Shown here piece by piece: positions 15,680-17,346 of a stretch of DNA of 17,346 nt. The translations under genes and the position numbers were made by a program. How positions within the stretch are numbered: position 1 is the stretch's first letter; each line of letters opens with the position of its first letter. This DNA is from Acidobacteriota bacterium (GTDB lineage: Bacteria > Acidobacteriota > Terriglobia > UBA7540). Location: positions 1 to 17,346 of the forward strand of contig JAKASH010000007.1 in NCBI GenBank assembly GCA_021828225.1. Reading direction: 5' to 3'. Under the pieces are notes generated by a model that searched no databases, was not told the origin of the DNA, and saw only the letters and a list, made by a program, of their open reading frames with translations.

Positions 15680-17011
15680 CTACGATAGAGGCGAGTTTTC
15701 CGCCTGCTTGTCTGGGAGGTGAATTTCGCGGTTCATTTTGAGCCGCCGCAACCCTTTTGCCCCGATGTCGCGCCGGTAATGCATTCCTTCAAAATGGACC
15801 TTGCCCACAGCAGCGTATGCCTTGTCGATTGCCGACGGCAAATCTTCGCCGATTGCTGTCACGCCCAGGACTCGTCCACCCGATGTGAGCAATTGCCTTT
15901 CACGAAACACCGTCCCCGCATGAAAGATTTTCACTCCGCCGCGCGATTCCGCAGCCTCGATTCCCGTGATCACCTTGCCGGTTTCGCTCTTGCCTGGATA
16001 GCCCTTTGAGGTCAGAACAACGCACACCGTAGGATTCGGACTCCAGCGGGCTCCAACCGCTGCCAACTGTCCGTCCAGCGACGCCATCAGGAGTTCAAAC
16101 AGGTCGGAGCGCAACCTCATCATGATGGGCTGGGTTTCCGGGTCGCCCAGGCGCACGTTATATTCCAGCACTTTGGGACCTTCCAAGGTCAACATCAGGC
16201 CGCAGTAAAGGAATCCGCGGTACGGCATACCTTCAGCCGACATGCCCGCCAGCGTAGGCTCAATAATCCTGCGAAGGATGTCCTGGCGCAACCGATCCCC
16301 AAGAATTGTATCGTCGCTATAGGCGCCCATGCCTCCCGTGTTGGGCCCGAGGTCGTCGTCGAACACCGCCTTGTGATCCTGGGTGGGAACCAGCGGCAAT
16401 GAACCCCGCACTCCGGCCAGAACGATAAAGGATACCTCTTCGCCCACCAGGCATTCTTCGATCACCACCCGGTCGCCGGCCCCGCCCAGGGCTTTCTGAA
16501 CCATGAAGTCATCCAGGGCTTTTTCGGCCTCCTCGCGGGTTCGGGCCACCACCACACCTTTACCCGCCGCAAGACCGTCCGCCTTGATCACCACCGGCAA
16601 CCCAAACTCCCCAACGGACTTCACGCCGCTCGCATAGTCTTCCACAACCGTGAATCGCGCTGTCGGGATTCCATGGCGCCGCATGAACTCCTTGGCAAAC
16701 ATCTTGCTTCCTTCAAGCTGTGCCGCCGCTTTGGTCGGCCCGATGATCCGCCGCCCTGCGCGCAGAAATTCGTCCACCACGCCGGCAACCAGCGGCACCT
16801 CTGGCCCCGCCACCGTGAGGTCGGCTTTGACATCCTCGGCCAGTTGAAGCATCGCCGCGGGATTCGTAAGGTCGATAGGAAAACACTCGGCGGTTTGCGC
16901 GATTCCGGCATTCCCCGGCGCGCAGAAGATGTCCGCCGTTTGCTGGCTTTCGCGCAGCTTCCAAACCAGGGCGTGTTCCCGCCCACCCGAACCTAGTACG
17001 AGTACATTCAT
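15680..17011 (-). CDS. purD: Phosphoribosylamine-glycine ligase (GAR synthetase)
   Basis: ATP-dependent joining of glycine to phosphoribosylamine, an early step of purine synthesis (cytoplasm). The 443 residues are full length. Seen in order: N-terminal GSGGREHAL (7-15); GPTKAAAQLEGSKMFAKEFM in the linker region; the ATP-grasp region with KADGLAAGKGVVVA; then EECLVGEEVSFIVL, DHKAVFDDDLGPNTGGMGAYS and VLEYNVRLGDPETQPIM, the metal- and substrate-binding segment. The C-terminal domain ends in a polar tail of about 15 residues. The ATG at 17009-17011 has no Shine-Dalgarno sequence; the predicted transcription start is only about 7 nt upstream. First gene of a probable purD-purE unit. Confidence 0.96.
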   Translation of the reverse strand: MNVLVLGSGGREHALVWKLRESQQTADIFCAPGNAGIAQTAECFPIDLTNPAAMLQLAEDVKADLTVAGPEVPLVAGVVDEFLRAGRRIIGPTKAAAQLEGSKMFAKEFMRRHGIPTARFTVVEDYASGVKSVGEFGLPVVIKADGLAAGKGVVVARTREEAEKALDDFMVQKALGGAGDRVVIEECLVGEEVSFIVLAGVRGSLPLVPTQDHKAVFDDDLGPNTGGMGAYSDDTILGDRLRQDILRRIIEPTLAGMSAEGMPYRGFLYCGLMLTLEGPKVLEYNVRLGDPETQPIMMRLRSDLFELLMASLDGQLAAVGARWSPNPTVCVVLTSKGYPGKSETGKVITGIEAAESRGGVKIFHAGTVFRERQLLTSGGRVLGVTAIGEDLPSAIDKAYAAVGKVHFEGMHYRRDIGAKGLRRLKMNREIHLPDKQAENSPLS

Positions 17012-17024
17012 AAGAGCAAGTTAC

Positions 17025-17052
17025 ACTATCGGTACTCGGTGGTATTTGTCAA
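17025..17052 (-). promoter_or_regulatory. purD promoter, near-leaderless
   Basis: On the minus strand a perfect TTGACA (17052-17047) is followed after 16 bp by GATAGT (17030-17025), four of six matching TATAAT. The start would fall at about 17018, roughly 7 nt before the purD ATG. The gene also lacks a Shine-Dalgarno sequence, so the mRNA would be leaderless or nearly so. Confidence 0.55.
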
Positions 17053-17140
17053 TATTACAGACGTTCTTTACTGGTTGATTCTCTCACGCCCTCCGCAATT
17101 TTAGCCGGATTTTGCAATTTCGCCTTCCTGGAAATCTTTC

Positions 17141-17193
17141 CCCTTGACACTCTAGGGGAATGGCGTTATCGTTCTCCTGTAGAGTGTCAAGGG
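17141..17193 (+). promoter_or_regulatory. 14-bp perfect inverted repeat enclosing an outward promoter
   Basis: CCCTTGACACTCTA (17141-17154) and TAGAGTGTCAAGGG (17180-17193) are perfect inverted copies separated by 25 bp. The left arm contains TTGACA (17144-17149), followed after 17 bp by TATCGT (17167-17172). The predicted plus-strand start falls at about 17180, the first base of the right arm. The arms thus cover the -35 box and the transcription start, a typical layout for a repressor or autoregulated operator. The right arm carries a mirror TTGACA on the minus strand but no good -10. Any gene it drives lies beyond the right edge. A transposon-like end pair is an alternative reading. Confidence 0.6.
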
Positions 17194-17256
17194 TAAGGCC
17201 TTTCGGAATCATTGGGCCTCAGTTAACCGTAGCGGCCGCGCCCTAACCACCGGGTT

Positions 17257-17342
17257 GGGTAGCCGCGGCACTGCTTTGTGTGCCGCGGGTTCTTGATGGC
17301 GTGACAAACCCCGCGACGGAAACAGCACCGTCGCGGCTACCC
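17257..17342. repeat. REP/BIME-like paired palindrome (copy 2)
   Basis: An 86-bp element with 11-bp perfect terminal inverted repeats, GGGTAGCCGCG (17257-17267) and CGCGGCTACCC (17332-17342). Hairpin 1: GTAG (17259-17262), 9-bp stem 17263-17271/17280-17288, 8-nt loop. Hairpin 2, minus strand: GTAG (17340-17337), 9-bp stem 17336-17328/17319-17311, 8-nt loop. The geometry is identical to copy 1 at 14483-14576, with different stem sequences. Just to the left, another GTAG (17229-17232) precedes GC-rich palindromic sequence but does not form the same 9/8/9 hairpin, so it may be a decayed unit. Confidence 0.85.
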
Positions 17343-17346
17343 GTGG

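Noticed and set aside
1..17346. CRISPR array, tRNA or rRNA genes, prophage, transposase or defence genes
   Set aside because: No regularly spaced direct repeats, no cloverleaf-like sequence and no recombinase, nuclease or phage motif was found on either strand.

Overview
The window looks like chromosomal DNA of a moderately GC-rich Gram-negative bacterium, most likely a member of the Acidobacteriota (probably the Terriglobia side). The evidence is a secreted GWxTD-domain protein followed by a carboxypeptidase-regulatory-domain outer-membrane barrel protein, a PDZ/multi-TM histidine kinase paired with an NtrC-type regulator, an ABC/MacB pump with two separate permease genes, and intergenic GTAG-foot palindromes. 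This is inference from gene content; no phylogenetic test was possible. I saw no tRNA, rRNA, CRISPR array, transposase or phage gene.

Left part (1-7770, all on the minus strand). Transcription runs right to left through a GWxTD protein, a 600-residue beta-barrel protein with an N-terminal CarboxypepD_reg domain, a 944-residue sensor kinase (PDZ, ten TM segments, GAF, PAS, HisKA, HATPase), and an NtrC-family sigma-54 activator that runs off the left edge. Kinase and regulator overlap by 11 bp. The GWxTD gene has a near-consensus promoter, a strong Shine-Dalgarno sequence and a TTG start. The kinase-regulator pair has its own 297-bp upstream region with a TATAAT box and an AT-rich dyad.

Middle (8289-13246, plus strand). 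A four-gene efflux or export operon encodes a membrane-fusion protein, a MacB-type ATPase and two different MacB/FtsX-type permeases. The pump would be an asymmetric heterodimer; no TolC-like outer-membrane factor gene is in the window. Its 518-bp upstream region holds a perfect 8-bp hairpin and an operator-like palindrome.

Right part (13286-17011) is housekeeping. mtnA (minus) and msrB (plus) diverge from a 281-bp spacer, and purD-purE (minus) converge on msrB. The last 335 bp hold a purD promoter that would give an almost leaderless mRNA, a 14-bp perfect inverted repeat built around a TTGACA promoter pointing out of the window, and a paired palindromic repeat.

The most interesting non-coding signal is a repeat family seen twice (14483-14576 and 17257-17342). 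Each copy is two oppositely oriented hairpins. All four hairpins have the same geometry (GTAG, 9-bp perfect stem, 8-nt loop with shared YGCYNT) but different stem sequences. This is the hallmark of REP/BIME elements mobilised by a RAYT-type transposase.
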